Of a stretch of DNA of 64,000 bases, positions 35,054 through 42,627 are shown piece after piece. The DNA comes from Pseudomonadota bacterium (GTDB lineage: Bacteria > Pseudomonadota > Alphaproteobacteria > Rhodospirillales > Magnetospirillaceae), in assembly GCA_021782815.1 (NCBI GenBank), contig JAJXUO010000006.1, positions 22,771 to 86,770 on the forward strand, given 5' to 3'. The position numbers and the translations under genes are program-made. The stretch's first letter is position 1, and every line of letters begins with the position of its first letter. The notes beneath the pieces are model-generated. The model saw only the letters and a program-made list of their open reading frames with translations, ran no database searches and was not told where the DNA came from.

Positions 35054-36103
35054 ATGTCCATCAAGCCGCCCAAGAAATTCTTCGAGCCGTTGGCCATCGG
35101 CGCGCCCCAGCCCTACCGCGAGATCCCGGTGGCCCTGGAACGCATGATCCATTTCTTCCCGCCCCATGTGGAGAAGATGCGCGCCAAGCTGCCCGACATG
35201 ATCGCCCAGGTGGACGTGATTCTGGGCAACCTGGAAGACGCCATTCCGGCCGACGCCAAGGAAGCCGCCCGCCAGGGCTTCATCGCCGCGGCCCAGGCCA
35301 ACGATTTCGGCGCCACCGGCCTGTGGACCCGCGTCAATTGCCTAAACTCCCCCTGGTTCCTGGACGACGTGACCGAGATCGTCGCCGCCGTCGGCGATAA
35401 GCTCGACGTGATCATGCTGCCCAAGGTGGAAGGGCCGTGGGACATCCATTTCCTTGATCAGCTGCTGGCCCAGTTGGAGGCCCGCCACGGCGTGAAGAAG
35501 CCGATCATGATCCACGCCATTCTGGAAACCGCCCTTGGCGTGGCCAATGTCGAGGCCATCGCCAGCGCCAGCCCGCGCATGCACGGCATGAGCCTGGGGC
35601 CGGCCGATCTCGCCGCCAGCCGCGGCATGAAGACCACCCGCGTCGGTGGTGGCCATCCCTTCTACGGCGTGCTGGAGGATGCCCGCGCCGATCAGGCCGT
35701 TCGCACCCTTTATCAGCAGGATCTGTGGCATTACACCGTGGCCAAGATGGTGGACGCCTGCCAGGCCAACGGTATCAAGGCCTTCTACGGCCCCTTCGGC
35801 GACTTCGCCGATGATGCCGCCTGCGAGGCCCAGTTCCGCAATGCCTTCCTGCTGGGCTGCGTCGGCGCCTGGTCCTTGCATCCCAAGCAGATCGAGATCG
35901 CCAAAAAGGTCTTCAGCCCCGATGTGACCGAGGTGCTGTTCGCCAAAAAGATCCTGGACGCCATGCCCGACGGCACCGGCGCGGTGATGATCGACGGCAA
36001 GATGCAGGACGACGCCACCTGGAAACAGGCCAAGGTGATGGTGGATCTGGCCCGTCGCGTCGCCGCCCGCGATCCCCGTCTGGCCGAGGCCTACGGTCTG
36101 TAA
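35054..36103 (+). CDS. mcl1: L-malyl-CoA / beta-methylmalyl-CoA lyase (HpcH/HpaI family)
   Basis: Reversibly cleaves malyl-CoA to glyoxylate and acetyl-CoA, and methylmalyl-CoA to glyoxylate and propionyl-CoA. The 349 residues start like known Mcl1 proteins, with [16 protein letters not shown] and [15 protein letters not shown] (metal Glu/Asp). [32 protein letters not shown] and [15 protein letters not shown] follow. The family acts in the ethylmalonyl-CoA or serine cycle, so the organism probably grows on acetate or C1-related substrates. It stands alone, with a palindrome in its promoter and a strong terminator. Confidence 0.92.
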   Translation: MSIKPPKKFFEPLAIGAPQPYREIPVALERMIHFFPPHVEKMRAKLPDMIAQVDVILGNLEDAIPADAKEAARQGFIAAAQANDFGATGLWTRVNCLNSPWFLDDVTEIVAAVGDKLDVIMLPKVEGPWDIHFLDQLLAQLEARHGVKKPIMIHAILETALGVANVEAIASASPRMHGMSLGPADLAASRGMKTTRVGGGHPFYGVLEDARADQAVRTLYQQDLWHYTVAKMVDACQANGIKAFYGPFGDFADDAACEAQFRNAFLLGCVGAWSLHPKQIEIAKKVFSPDVTEVLFAKKILDAMPDGTGAVMIDGKMQDDATWKQAKVMVDLARRVAARDPRLAEAYGL

Positions 36104-36113
36104 ACCGTCCGGC

Positions 36114-36155
36114 ATACGCCGCCCGGGCACAACCGGGCGGCGTATTCCCTCTTTT
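36114..36155 (+). terminator. Terminator after malyl-CoA lyase
   Basis: ATACGCCGCCCGG and CCGGGCGGCGTAT form a perfect 13-bp stem with a six-base loop (36114-36145), followed by the T-rich stretch TCCCTCTTTT. Confidence 0.85.
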
Positions 36156-36227
36156 CCTGCGTGCGTAAAACTCCTATCCTGGAGGCGAAAGTCGGTCGTT
36201 CCCGGCATAACTCCGTCCGGTGCCTCC

Positions 36228-37349
36228 ATGTCCGTCCGTTCCGAACACTGGCTGTCGTTTCTCGCCATCGATGGCGACACGCTCGACGCCCTGGCCGCTT
36301 TTTCGGCTCTGCTGCCGCCGCACATGGACGGCATCATGGAGGCGGTCTATGCCCGCATCGCCGTCAATCCGCAGGCGGCGGCCCTGTTTCCCTCGGCGGA
36401 CTCCATGGCCCGGGCCCGCGAACGACAGAAACGCCACTGGCTGGAGCATGTCTTCGCCGGCCGTTTCGACGAGGCCTATCTCGCCGCCACCCGCGCCATC
36501 GGCGAAACCCATTACCGCCTGGGCGTGGACATGCTCTATTACGTCGGCGCCTATTCCGTGGTGCTGGGCGAGCTGACGGCCCTGGTGCCGCGCCTGCTCC
36601 CCGATGACGCCGTGCGCCAGCAACAGGTGCTGGAGGCTCTCAACCGTGCCATTTTCCTGGATATGGGATTGGCCACCTCGGTCTATTACGACATGCAGGT
36701 GGGGGCGGTGGAGGAAATGTCCAACGAGCTCAATTTCAGCCTGGCCCGTGCCGGCGAGTTCCGCGACAACGAAACCGGCCGCCACCTGATGCGCATGAGC
36801 CGCATGTGCCATGCCCTGGCTCTGGCCCTGGGCCGCGACGCCAAATGGGCCACCATGCTGAAAATCGCCAGCCCGCTGCACGATGTGGGCAAGATCGGCA
36901 TTCCCGATGCCGTGCTGCTGAAGCCCGGCCGCCTCGATGCCGAGGAGATGGAGGTGATGCGGGCGCACCCGGCCATCGGCGGGCGCATCATTCCCGATCA
37001 TCCGGCCGAGGTGATCCGCATGGCCCGGCGCATTTCCCTGACCCATCACGAACGCTGGGACGGCAGCGGCTATCCCGCCGGACTGATGGGCGAGGAAATT
37101 CCCCTCGAGGGGCGCATCGCCGCCATCTGCGATGTCTACGACGCCCTGGCCTCGGCCCGGCCCTATAAACAGCCCTGGCCGCAAGAGCGCATCATCGCCC
37201 ACTTGCGGGAAAACAGCGGCCGCCATTTCGATCCGGCCCTGGTGGAACGCTTTCTCGCCATCCTGCCCCAGATCGACGAGATCCAAAGGATCTACGCCGA
37301 CCGGGACGAGGCGGCCGGAACCGCCGTGCCGTCTACCGGCACCGGCTGA
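36228..37349 (+). CDS. Globin-coupled HD-GYP phosphodiesterase
   Basis: Probable heme-based gas sensor that hydrolyses c-di-GMP. The first ~160 of 373 residues match the sensor-globin pattern: WLEHVFAGRFDEAYLAATRAIGETHYRLGV carries the candidate proximal His (ETHYR), followed by YYVGAYSVVLGEL. After a helical linker, a complete HD-GYP domain follows, with SPLHDVGKIGIPDAVLLKPG (HD), HPAIGGRII, HHERWDGSGYPAGLMGEEIP (GYP) and AICDVYDALASARPYK. No membrane helix is seen. The start ATG 36228 lacks a strong ribosome site. The 3' end overlaps the convergent hydratase by 17 bases. Confidence 0.88.
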   Translation: MSVRSEHWLSFLAIDGDTLDALAAFSALLPPHMDGIMEAVYARIAVNPQAAALFPSADSMARARERQKRHWLEHVFAGRFDEAYLAATRAIGETHYRLGVDMLYYVGAYSVVLGELTALVPRLLPDDAVRQQQVLEALNRAIFLDMGLATSVYYDMQVGAVEEMSNELNFSLARAGEFRDNETGRHLMRMSRMCHALALALGRDAKWATMLKIASPLHDVGKIGIPDAVLLKPGRLDAEEMEVMRAHPAIGGRIIPDHPAEVIRMARRISLTHHERWDGSGYPAGLMGEEIPLEGRIAAICDVYDALASARPYKQPWPQERIIAHLRENSGRHFDPALVERFLAILPQIDEIQRIYADRDEAAGTAVPSTGTG

Positions 37350-38094
37350 AATCGGGGGCGCGCTTTTCGCGGAAGGCGGCCACCGCCTCCTTCAGCTCGG
37401 CCGATTTCAGGCAATCGACGAAACGCTCGGCTTCCCGGGTAATGCGGGCCGGCACCTCTTCCGGGGCCGCCTTCAACAGCGCCTTGGTCCAGGCCATGGC
37501 CTGGCGCGGCTTGGCGGCCAGACGGGCGGCCAGCGCCAGGGCGGCGTTCTCCAGGTCGGCGGCGGGCACGATACGGTTGATCAGGCCGGCGGCCAGGGCC
37601 TGTTCGGGGCCGAAGGGATCGCCCAGCATCAAAAGCTCGGCGGCGCGGGCATGGCCGGCCAGGCGCGGCAGCAAGAGGGTCGAGGCCGCTTCCGGCACCA
37701 GACCCAGATTGATGAAGGGAAACTGGAAGCGGGCGCTCTCGGCGGCCAGTACCAGATCGCAATGCAGCAGCATGGTGGAGCCGATCCCCACCGCCGCGCC
37801 GTCCACCGCCGCCAGCAGCGGTTTTTTGCTGGAGGCCAGGGCTTGCAGGAAGCGTTCCAGCGGCGTGCCGAACAGGGTGGAGAGGGTTAGGAAATCCCCG
37901 AGATCGTTGCCGGCCGAGAAATCCGCGCCGCCGCACAGCATCTGCACCCCCACCGCCGCGTCGTCGCCGCCCGCCGTCAGGGCGTCGGCCATGGCGCCGT
38001 ACATCTCCAGGGTCAGGGCGTTCTTCTTGTCGGGGCGGTTCATGCGGATCACCTGCACGCCGTCCGCCACCGTCACCTGTACCAATTCGCTCAT
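37333..38094 (-). CDS. Enoyl-CoA hydratase/isomerase family protein
   Basis: Crotonase-fold protein of 253 residues. The oxyanion-hole segments are present: FSAGNDLGDF (about 58-67) and AAVDGAAVGIGSTMLLHCDLV (about 94-114). At the catalytic position FINLGLVPEAAST keeps one Glu-like residue, but the first catalytic Glu of hydratases is replaced (FPFINLG), as in enoyl-CoA isomerases or unspecified members. It is therefore more likely an isomerase or related activity than a standard hydratase. It stands apart from fatty-acid degradation genes but is divergent from accA. Confidence 0.85.
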   Translation of the reverse strand: MSELVQVTVADGVQVIRMNRPDKKNALTLEMYGAMADALTAGGDDAAVGVQMLCGGADFSAGNDLGDFLTLSTLFGTPLERFLQALASSKKPLLAAVDGAAVGIGSTMLLHCDLVLAAESARFQFPFINLGLVPEAASTLLLPRLAGHARAAELLMLGDPFGPEQALAAGLINRIVPAADLENAALALAARLAAKPRQAMAWTKALLKAAPEEVPARITREAERFVDCLKSAELKEAVAAFREKRAPDFSRCR

Positions 38095-38219
38095 GGATCG
38101 CTCTCTCTTCTGGATGTTTCCCTATACGACTATCTCTTAACGTTAGGTGCAGTTCAATCAGCAAAGCAACCTGAGCCTCCTCTTCCCAGGGCGGTCCGCC
38201 TGTGGTACAAGCCCCGATC

Positions 38220-39173
38220 ATGAACTTTCTCGATTTCGAAAAGCCCATCGCAGAGCTTGAGGGCAAGATCGAAGAGTTGCGGCATTTAAGCGACTCCGAT
38301 GAGATCAACATCGCCGAAGAGATCAACCGTCTCCAGGTGAAGGTCGACAAGCTGCTGCGATCCACCTACGGCAAGCTCAGCCCCTGGCAGAAGGCGCAGG
38401 TGGCGCGTCATCCCGACCGCCCGCATCTGACGGATTATATCGCCCGTCTGATCACCGACTTCACGCCGCTGGCGGGCGATCGGCTGTTTGCCGAGGACAA
38501 GGCCATCATCGGCGGCCTGGGCCGCTTCCGCGGCCGCTCCGTGATGGTGATCGGGCACGAGAAGGGCAACGATACCGAAAGCCGGGTGCGGCATAATTTC
38601 GGCATGGCCAAGCCGGAAGGCTACCGCAAGGCCCGCCGCCTGATGGAAATGGCCGATCACTTCCATGTGCCGGTCATCACCCTGGTGGATACCGCCGGCG
38701 CCTTTCCCGGCGTCGAGGCCGAGGCGCGCGGCCAGGCCGAGGCCATCGCCCGCTCCATCGAAACCTGCCTTGATATCCGCGTGCCGCTGATCTCGGTGAT
38801 CATCGGCGAAGGCGGCTCGGGCGGCGCCATCGCCCTGGCCAGCGGCAACAGCGTGCTGATGCTGGAACATTCCATCTATTCGGTGATCAGCCCCGAGGGC
38901 TGCGCCTCGATCCTGTGGCGTTCGGGCGAAGCCGCCAAGGATGCCGCCGAGGCCCTGCGCCTCACCGCCCAGGACCTGCACAAGCTGGGCGTGATCGACG
39001 AGATCATTCCCGAGCCCCTGGGCGGGGCGCACCGCAATCCCGAACAGGCCATCGACGCCCTGGCCGACCGCCTGGACGACACCCTGAAGGCCCTGCTGCG
39101 GCAGGAGGGCGGCATCTTGCGCGCCCGCCGTCGCGACAAGTTCCTGGAGATGGGCAAGCTCGGCCTGGCCTGA
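38220..39173 (+). CDS. accA: Acetyl-CoA carboxylase carboxyltransferase subunit alpha
   Basis: Transfers CO2 from biotin to acetyl-CoA, with AccD, at the start of fatty-acid synthesis. The 317 residues start [20 protein letters not shown]. They contain [35 protein letters not shown] and [24 protein letters not shown], then the oxyanion-binding [15 protein letters not shown] and [14 protein letters not shown]. The start at 38220 matches the family; an upstream start at 38202 adds six residues. It is followed by an intrinsic terminator. Confidence 0.97.
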   Translation: MNFLDFEKPIAELEGKIEELRHLSDSDEINIAEEINRLQVKVDKLLRSTYGKLSPWQKAQVARHPDRPHLTDYIARLITDFTPLAGDRLFAEDKAIIGGLGRFRGRSVMVIGHEKGNDTESRVRHNFGMAKPEGYRKARRLMEMADHFHVPVITLVDTAGAFPGVEAEARGQAEAIARSIETCLDIRVPLISVIIGEGGSGGAIALASGNSVLMLEHSIYSVISPEGCASILWRSGEAAKDAAEALRLTAQDLHKLGVIDEIIPEPLGGAHRNPEQAIDALADRLDDTLKALLRQEGGILRARRRDKFLEMGKLGLA

Positions 39174-39193
39174 GCGCGCCTCTTCCCCTTTTG

Positions 39194-39223
39194 AAAACGC
39201 CGCCTTTCAGGCGGCGTTTTTCT
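39194..39223 (+). terminator. accA terminator
   Basis: AAAACGCCGCC, a four-base loop and GGCGGCGTTTTT form a compact stem ending in a T-rich tail, 21 bases after the accA stop. Confidence 0.9.
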
Positions 39224-39596
39224 TTGTGGCGTTCGCCCTTCTTTACGGCGAACAATTCTCAATCCCGCCCTAATCTCGCCATAGTCATTTTCTATTCTTC
39301 TCAGCATGGTGATGACGGGAAACGGTCGCCTGCCCCCTTCAGGCGGCATCGAACACCCCAACGGATGCCAACCGTGCCCATCGTCACTGTCCGCTTGCGG
39401 TTCTCGTTGTCTTCCCGCAGGCGGACGTGGTTCGCACCGCACCGGTTTTCGCGCCCTCCCCTGGCGTGCCCCCCAGAAAACCATCCGGTGACGGACTATG
39501 ATCAAGACTGCGGCGGGACCGGACGCAAAGGGTGCCCCCAACCCTTCCGGCCCGCCGTTTCTTGCTCCTCTGCAATGTCATGCCATGCTCCGTAAA
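39224..39596. other. Intergenic region between accA and the extensin-like gene
   Basis: No credible gene is present. The base composition is less GC-rich at the left end. AAGGGT/ACCCTT (about 39528-39546) can form a small stem within CCGG-flanked sequence. Both neighbours end here (convergent), so promoters are not expected. The open frames lack ribosome-binding sites or recognisable protein features. Confidence 0.4.
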
Positions 39597-39627
39597 GGCC
39601 GCTTTCCCCTCCCCCGGGAAAGCGGCC
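39597..39627 (-). terminator. Terminator of the extensin-like gene
   Basis: GGCCGCTTTCCC and GGGAAAGCGGCC pair around a seven-base loop, just past the stop of the minus-strand gene. TTTACG follows on the minus strand. Confidence 0.7.
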
Positions 39628-39637
39628 GATTCGCTTT

Positions 39638-40288
39638 TCAGAGTCCGCACAGACGGTAAGGCCCCACATCCAGGTGCATGTGGCCGCGATGAAAGACGTT
39701 GTAATCGGGGGTCAGCACCACGCTGAACAGACCGCAGGCCCCTTTGGCCACATCGTGCAGAAAAGCCGCCTTGTCGCCGGGCACGAACCAGTCGCGCCGC
39801 ACCGAGATGACGGAGCCGTCCTCCAGTTCGAAGCCGGTGATGTCGATGGCTTTGCCGAAAGCGTGCTGCGATAGCCGGCGGCGGCGGCGCGAGCTGCGCT
39901 CGTCGCGGCAATTATAGGTGCCCACATTGGCGATGCGGCGCACGCGTTGGCGGAAATAGCGCCAGGCGGCGGGCTGCACCACCCGTAGCTCGTAGGCATC
40001 CAGGGTCGCGGCCAGATGGCAGGTCATCAGCAGCGGGCGGCTCCACGCCACGTCGTCGCGGCGCAGACGGATGGCGCCCTGGATGCCGCACCGGCCGGGC
40101 CGCCCCCAGTCGCGGACCCGGTCGTAGCGCACATGCTGCTGATCCAGTGTCCACAGGCAGGCCGCCAAAGAGCCGTCTTGCGGCGGCACCGGCGGCGGAG
40201 ACGGCGGCGGCGCTTCGCCGGCGCAGGCCGTCAGAGCGGCCAGCACCATCGCACATGCCCAAACCCGCCACCCTGCTGCCGCCACCAT
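39638..40288 (-). CDS. Extensin-like lipoprotein, probable D,D-peptidase fold
   Basis: A 216-residue lipoprotein. The signal ends LAALTACAG, with the lipobox Cys near residue 22, followed by a Pro-rich linker (about 25-38) and the extensin-like C-terminal domain. CGIQGAIRLRR, LSQHAFGKAIDITGFELEDG and NVFHRGHMHLDVGPYRLCG carry the SxHxxGxAxD and HxHxD zinc motifs shared with M15 peptidases. It is therefore probably an envelope peptidoglycan peptidase rather than a plant-like extensin. The start ATG 40288 follows GGGAG. Confidence 0.87.
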   Translation of the reverse strand: MVAAAGWRVWACAMVLAALTACAGEAPPPSPPPVPPQDGSLAACLWTLDQQHVRYDRVRDWGRPGRCGIQGAIRLRRDDVAWSRPLLMTCHLAATLDAYELRVVQPAAWRYFRQRVRRIANVGTYNCRDERSSRRRRRLSQHAFGKAIDITGFELEDGSVISVRRDWFVPGDKAAFLHDVAKGACGLFSVVLTPDYNVFHRGHMHLDVGPYRLCGL

Positions 40289-40345
40289 GCCTCTCCCGCT
40301 TTCCGCCCCTCCTCACTGGTAAGGAGGCGTGTCATGCCGGGAAGT

Positions 40346-40909
40346 TTAGCGGCGCGTGGCGATTAAGGCGATATCCAAACCGACGGTGCCGCCGACGAAG
40401 GTGGTGGCGCTCCAGGCGCCCTCGCCCACATGATAGGCGGTACGGTCGATGGCGAGCTTGCCCGCCACCGCCGCCTGATTGCCGTTCAGGGTCAGGGTGA
40501 AAGGCAGCACCACATCATGGCTGATGCCCTTGATGGTCAGGCTGCCCACCGCCTCGAAATGGCCGGGAGCGGTCTGACGGAAGCTTTTGGCCACGAACCG
40601 CGCCTGCGGATAGGCCTTGGCGTTGAACCAGTCCGATTGCGGCAGCGCCTCGTCCTTCTGCGCATCGCCGGTCTGGGCGCTGGCGGTGTCGATCACCACC
40701 TCGGCATGGCCGTCGGCCGGATGGGCGGGATCGAAGGCGATGGTCGCCGTCCACTGGGTAAAGCGCCCTTGGAACGTTTCTCCGGCCTGGGTGCCGGTAA
40801 AGGTCAGGTGGCTTTTCGCCGGATCGACCTGCCAATCGGCGGCTTGCGCCGGGACAAGAGGCAACAGCAGGGCCAGCGCTCCCCACACGGCAACGCGCTT
40901 CAACAGCAT
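40346..40909 (-). CDS. YceI family periplasmic protein
   Basis: A 187-residue secreted lipocalin-like protein that may bind a polyisoprenoid or related lipid. The signal peptide (MLLKRVAVWGALALLLPLVP, cut after AQA) is followed by DWQVDPAKSHLTFTGTQAGETFQGRF. DWFNAKAYPQARFVAKSFR, LTIKGISHDVVLPF and IDRTAYHVGEG follow. The start is ATG 40909 with AAGGA eight bases before; the frame stays open upstream through the repeat. It was probably cotranscribed with the upstream cytochrome b561 gene before the 147-bp repeat inserted. Confidence 0.9.
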   Translation of the reverse strand: MLLKRVAVWGALALLLPLVPAQAADWQVDPAKSHLTFTGTQAGETFQGRFTQWTATIAFDPAHPADGHAEVVIDTASAQTGDAQKDEALPQSDWFNAKAYPQARFVAKSFRQTAPGHFEAVGSLTIKGISHDVVLPFTLTLNGNQAAVAGKLAIDRTAYHVGEGAWSATTFVGGTVGLDIALIATRR

Positions 40910-40924
40910 GATGTGAATTCCTTT

Positions 40925-41071
40925 ATACCAAATTGCAGTGATCGGAACCGATCGCTGCACCCTCATACGCCGGGCGGGTTTCTCCGAAACCCTTGGCTTC
41001 GCGCCATCAGGCGCGCGTCGCCTTGCTCCTAACCGGCGTCGCGATGAGTCAAACTCATCGCGACTTGGTAT
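40925..41071 (+). repeat. 147-bp hairpin repeat (MITE-like), copy 4
   Basis: Exactly 147 bp from ATACCAAATTGCAGTGATCG to GACTTGGTAT with four hairpins; the first hairpin has a change at GATCGCTGC. It lies inside an apparent operon between the b561 and yceI genes. On the minus strand its first base completes the TAA stop of b561. Confidence 0.9.
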
Positions 41072-41640
41072 TAGAGCTTGATCCAGCGCGGCAGCATGCG
41101 CCGCAGCACGTCGTCCTTCAGCAGAACGTGATGGCGCAACGCCGCTCCCGCATGCCCGGCCAGCACGATCATCAGCAGCGTGGCCGTGCCGGAATGCAGG
41201 GTTGCCAGCGCCTCGAACACCGGTTTCTTGTCGGGCAGGGTGGAGAGAATGGGCAGATGCGGCACCGGCAGTACGCCGTAAAGCACGGTGGGAATGTTGT
41301 AGACCGAGGCCGATACCACCGCCCAGCCTTCCAGCGGCAGCAGGAACAGCAGGCCGTAAAGGGCCCAATGCCCCAGATGCGCCACCCGCTGCTCCCACTG
41401 CGGCATGCTGGCCGGCAAGGCCGGCGGCCGATGGGTCAGGCGCCAGGACAGGCGCAGCACCGCCAGCAGCAGCACGGTGAAGCCGAAGGACTTGTGCAGC
41501 TGGTAGAGGAAGAATTGGAGATGGCTGCCGGGGGTGAGATCGGTCATGACGGGGCCGATCACCAGAAGCGCCAGAACGAAGGCCGCCACCAGCCAGTGAA
41601 GGAAAATGGCGACGCCACTGTAACGGGATGCATCCTGCAT
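41071..41640 (-). CDS. Cytochrome b561
   Basis: A four-helix inner-membrane diheme cytochrome of 189 residues that moves electrons from the quinol pool to a periplasmic partner. The helices carry the expected His: IFLHWLVAA, LHKSFGFTVLLLAVLRLSWRLTH, HLGHWALYGLLFLLPLEGW, and LHSGTATLLMIVLAGHAGAALRHH. An AAGGAG seven bases before the second Met (MQDASRYSG, 41640) makes it a better start than the Met at 41661. It sits between two YceI genes, a common b561/YceI pairing. Confidence 0.92.
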   Translation of the reverse strand: MQDASRYSGVAIFLHWLVAAFVLALLVIGPVMTDLTPGSHLQFFLYQLHKSFGFTVLLLAVLRLSWRLTHRPPALPASMPQWEQRVAHLGHWALYGLLFLLPLEGWAVVSASVYNIPTVLYGVLPVPHLPILSTLPDKKPVFEALATLHSGTATLLMIVLAGHAGAALRHHVLLKDDVLRRMLPRWIKL

Positions 41641-41690
41641 GATCGGCTCCTTGAATGTCATGACGGCCCGGCGGGCCGGCCTTCTTCCGG

Positions 41691-42314
41691 TTATTGCACG
41701 CGGTCGAATTCACCGCTGATGATCAGCTTCACCTCGTCGCCCACGGCCGGGACATAGGCCTTGACGCCGAAATCGGACCGCTTGATCAGCGCGGTGGCAT
41801 TAAAGCCCACTTCATAGGCCTTGGTCATCGGATTGGTGCCGCCGCCGTTGAAGCTGGCATCCAGCACCACCGGCCGGGTCACGCCGTGCAAGGTGAGGTC
41901 GCCGTAGATCTTGCCGGTGGTGGCGCCGGTCACCTTGATCTTGGTGCTCTTGAAGGTGGCGGTGGGATATTTGGCGACATCGAAGAAGGTGGCCGACTTC
42001 AGATGTTCGTCGAGCTTGGGATTGGTGGTGTCGATGCCGTTCAGGTTGACCGTGACCGCCAGCTTGCTCTTGGTCACCGCCTTCGGATTGAAGGCCAGCT
42101 TGGCGTCGAAATCGGTGAACATGCCGTAGTAGGTGGAAAAGCCGAAATGGCTGATGGAGAAGATGATCTTGGCGTGGTTCTTGTCGACGGCGAACTGGCC
42201 GCCTTCCAGCTTGGTCAAATCGGTGGTGGGGCCGCCGTCGGCATAGGCGGGCAGGCTGGCGGTCAGGCCGCCGACGACGAGGGCGGCGGACACGAGAACG
42301 GCTTTGAACGACAT
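41691..42314 (-). CDS. YceI family periplasmic protein, second copy
   Basis: A 207-residue secreted protein. The signal peptide is cut after SLPAYA. The lipocalin-like domain has QFAVDKNHAKIIFSISHFGFSTYYG, HLKSATFFDVAKYPTATFKST, GDLTLHGVTRPVVLDASF and IKRSDFGVKAYVPAVGDEVKL. CAGGAG precedes ATG 42314. It leads a three-gene minus-strand cassette with cytochrome b561 and the shorter YceI. The two YceI proteins are clearly divergent, so they are not recent duplicates. Confidence 0.92.
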   Translation of the reverse strand: MSFKAVLVSAALVVGGLTASLPAYADGGPTTDLTKLEGGQFAVDKNHAKIIFSISHFGFSTYYGMFTDFDAKLAFNPKAVTKSKLAVTVNLNGIDTTNPKLDEHLKSATFFDVAKYPTATFKSTKIKVTGATTGKIYGDLTLHGVTRPVVLDASFNGGGTNPMTKAYEVGFNATALIKRSDFGVKAYVPAVGDEVKLIISGEFDRVQ

Positions 42315-42627
42315 GGATCGGACTCCTGAAATAAGGACAAGGACATGAAGGAGACAGGCCGGACGGCCGTTTTTCCTACTGCCAAGATGGGAGAGGACCA
42401 CGTCCTGGAAAATACCCCTTCTTGGCAAATCATTGTTGCCCGAAACAGAACGACGCCCGTGTTTTTCCCCTTTGCAGCAAATGTCCTCCCGTCCTTTCCG
42501 GATCAATGCCGCCGCGCGAAAAAACAGCGCTCTCCTCCGCTCAAAGCGCGGGAAACTCTTTACGGCGTTTTACAGCAGGATATTTTAAACACACTTCATC
42601 GGTCCGATACGGGGTACGGAACCCATC
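42315..42627. other. Divergent promoter region, YceI cassette and ABC gene
   Basis: A gap of 313 bases without a gene between divergent starts. The stretch from 42410 to 42600 is A/T-richer than the flanks and should hold both promoters. GGCAA/TTGCC (about 42425-42441) is a small inverted repeat. No -35/-10 pair is clear enough to call. Confidence 0.4.

Noticed and set aside
37333..38094. Second standard enoyl-CoA hydratase
   Set aside because: The first catalytic Glu is not in place (FPFINLG), so isomerase or another crotonase activity is more likely; kept only as a family assignment.
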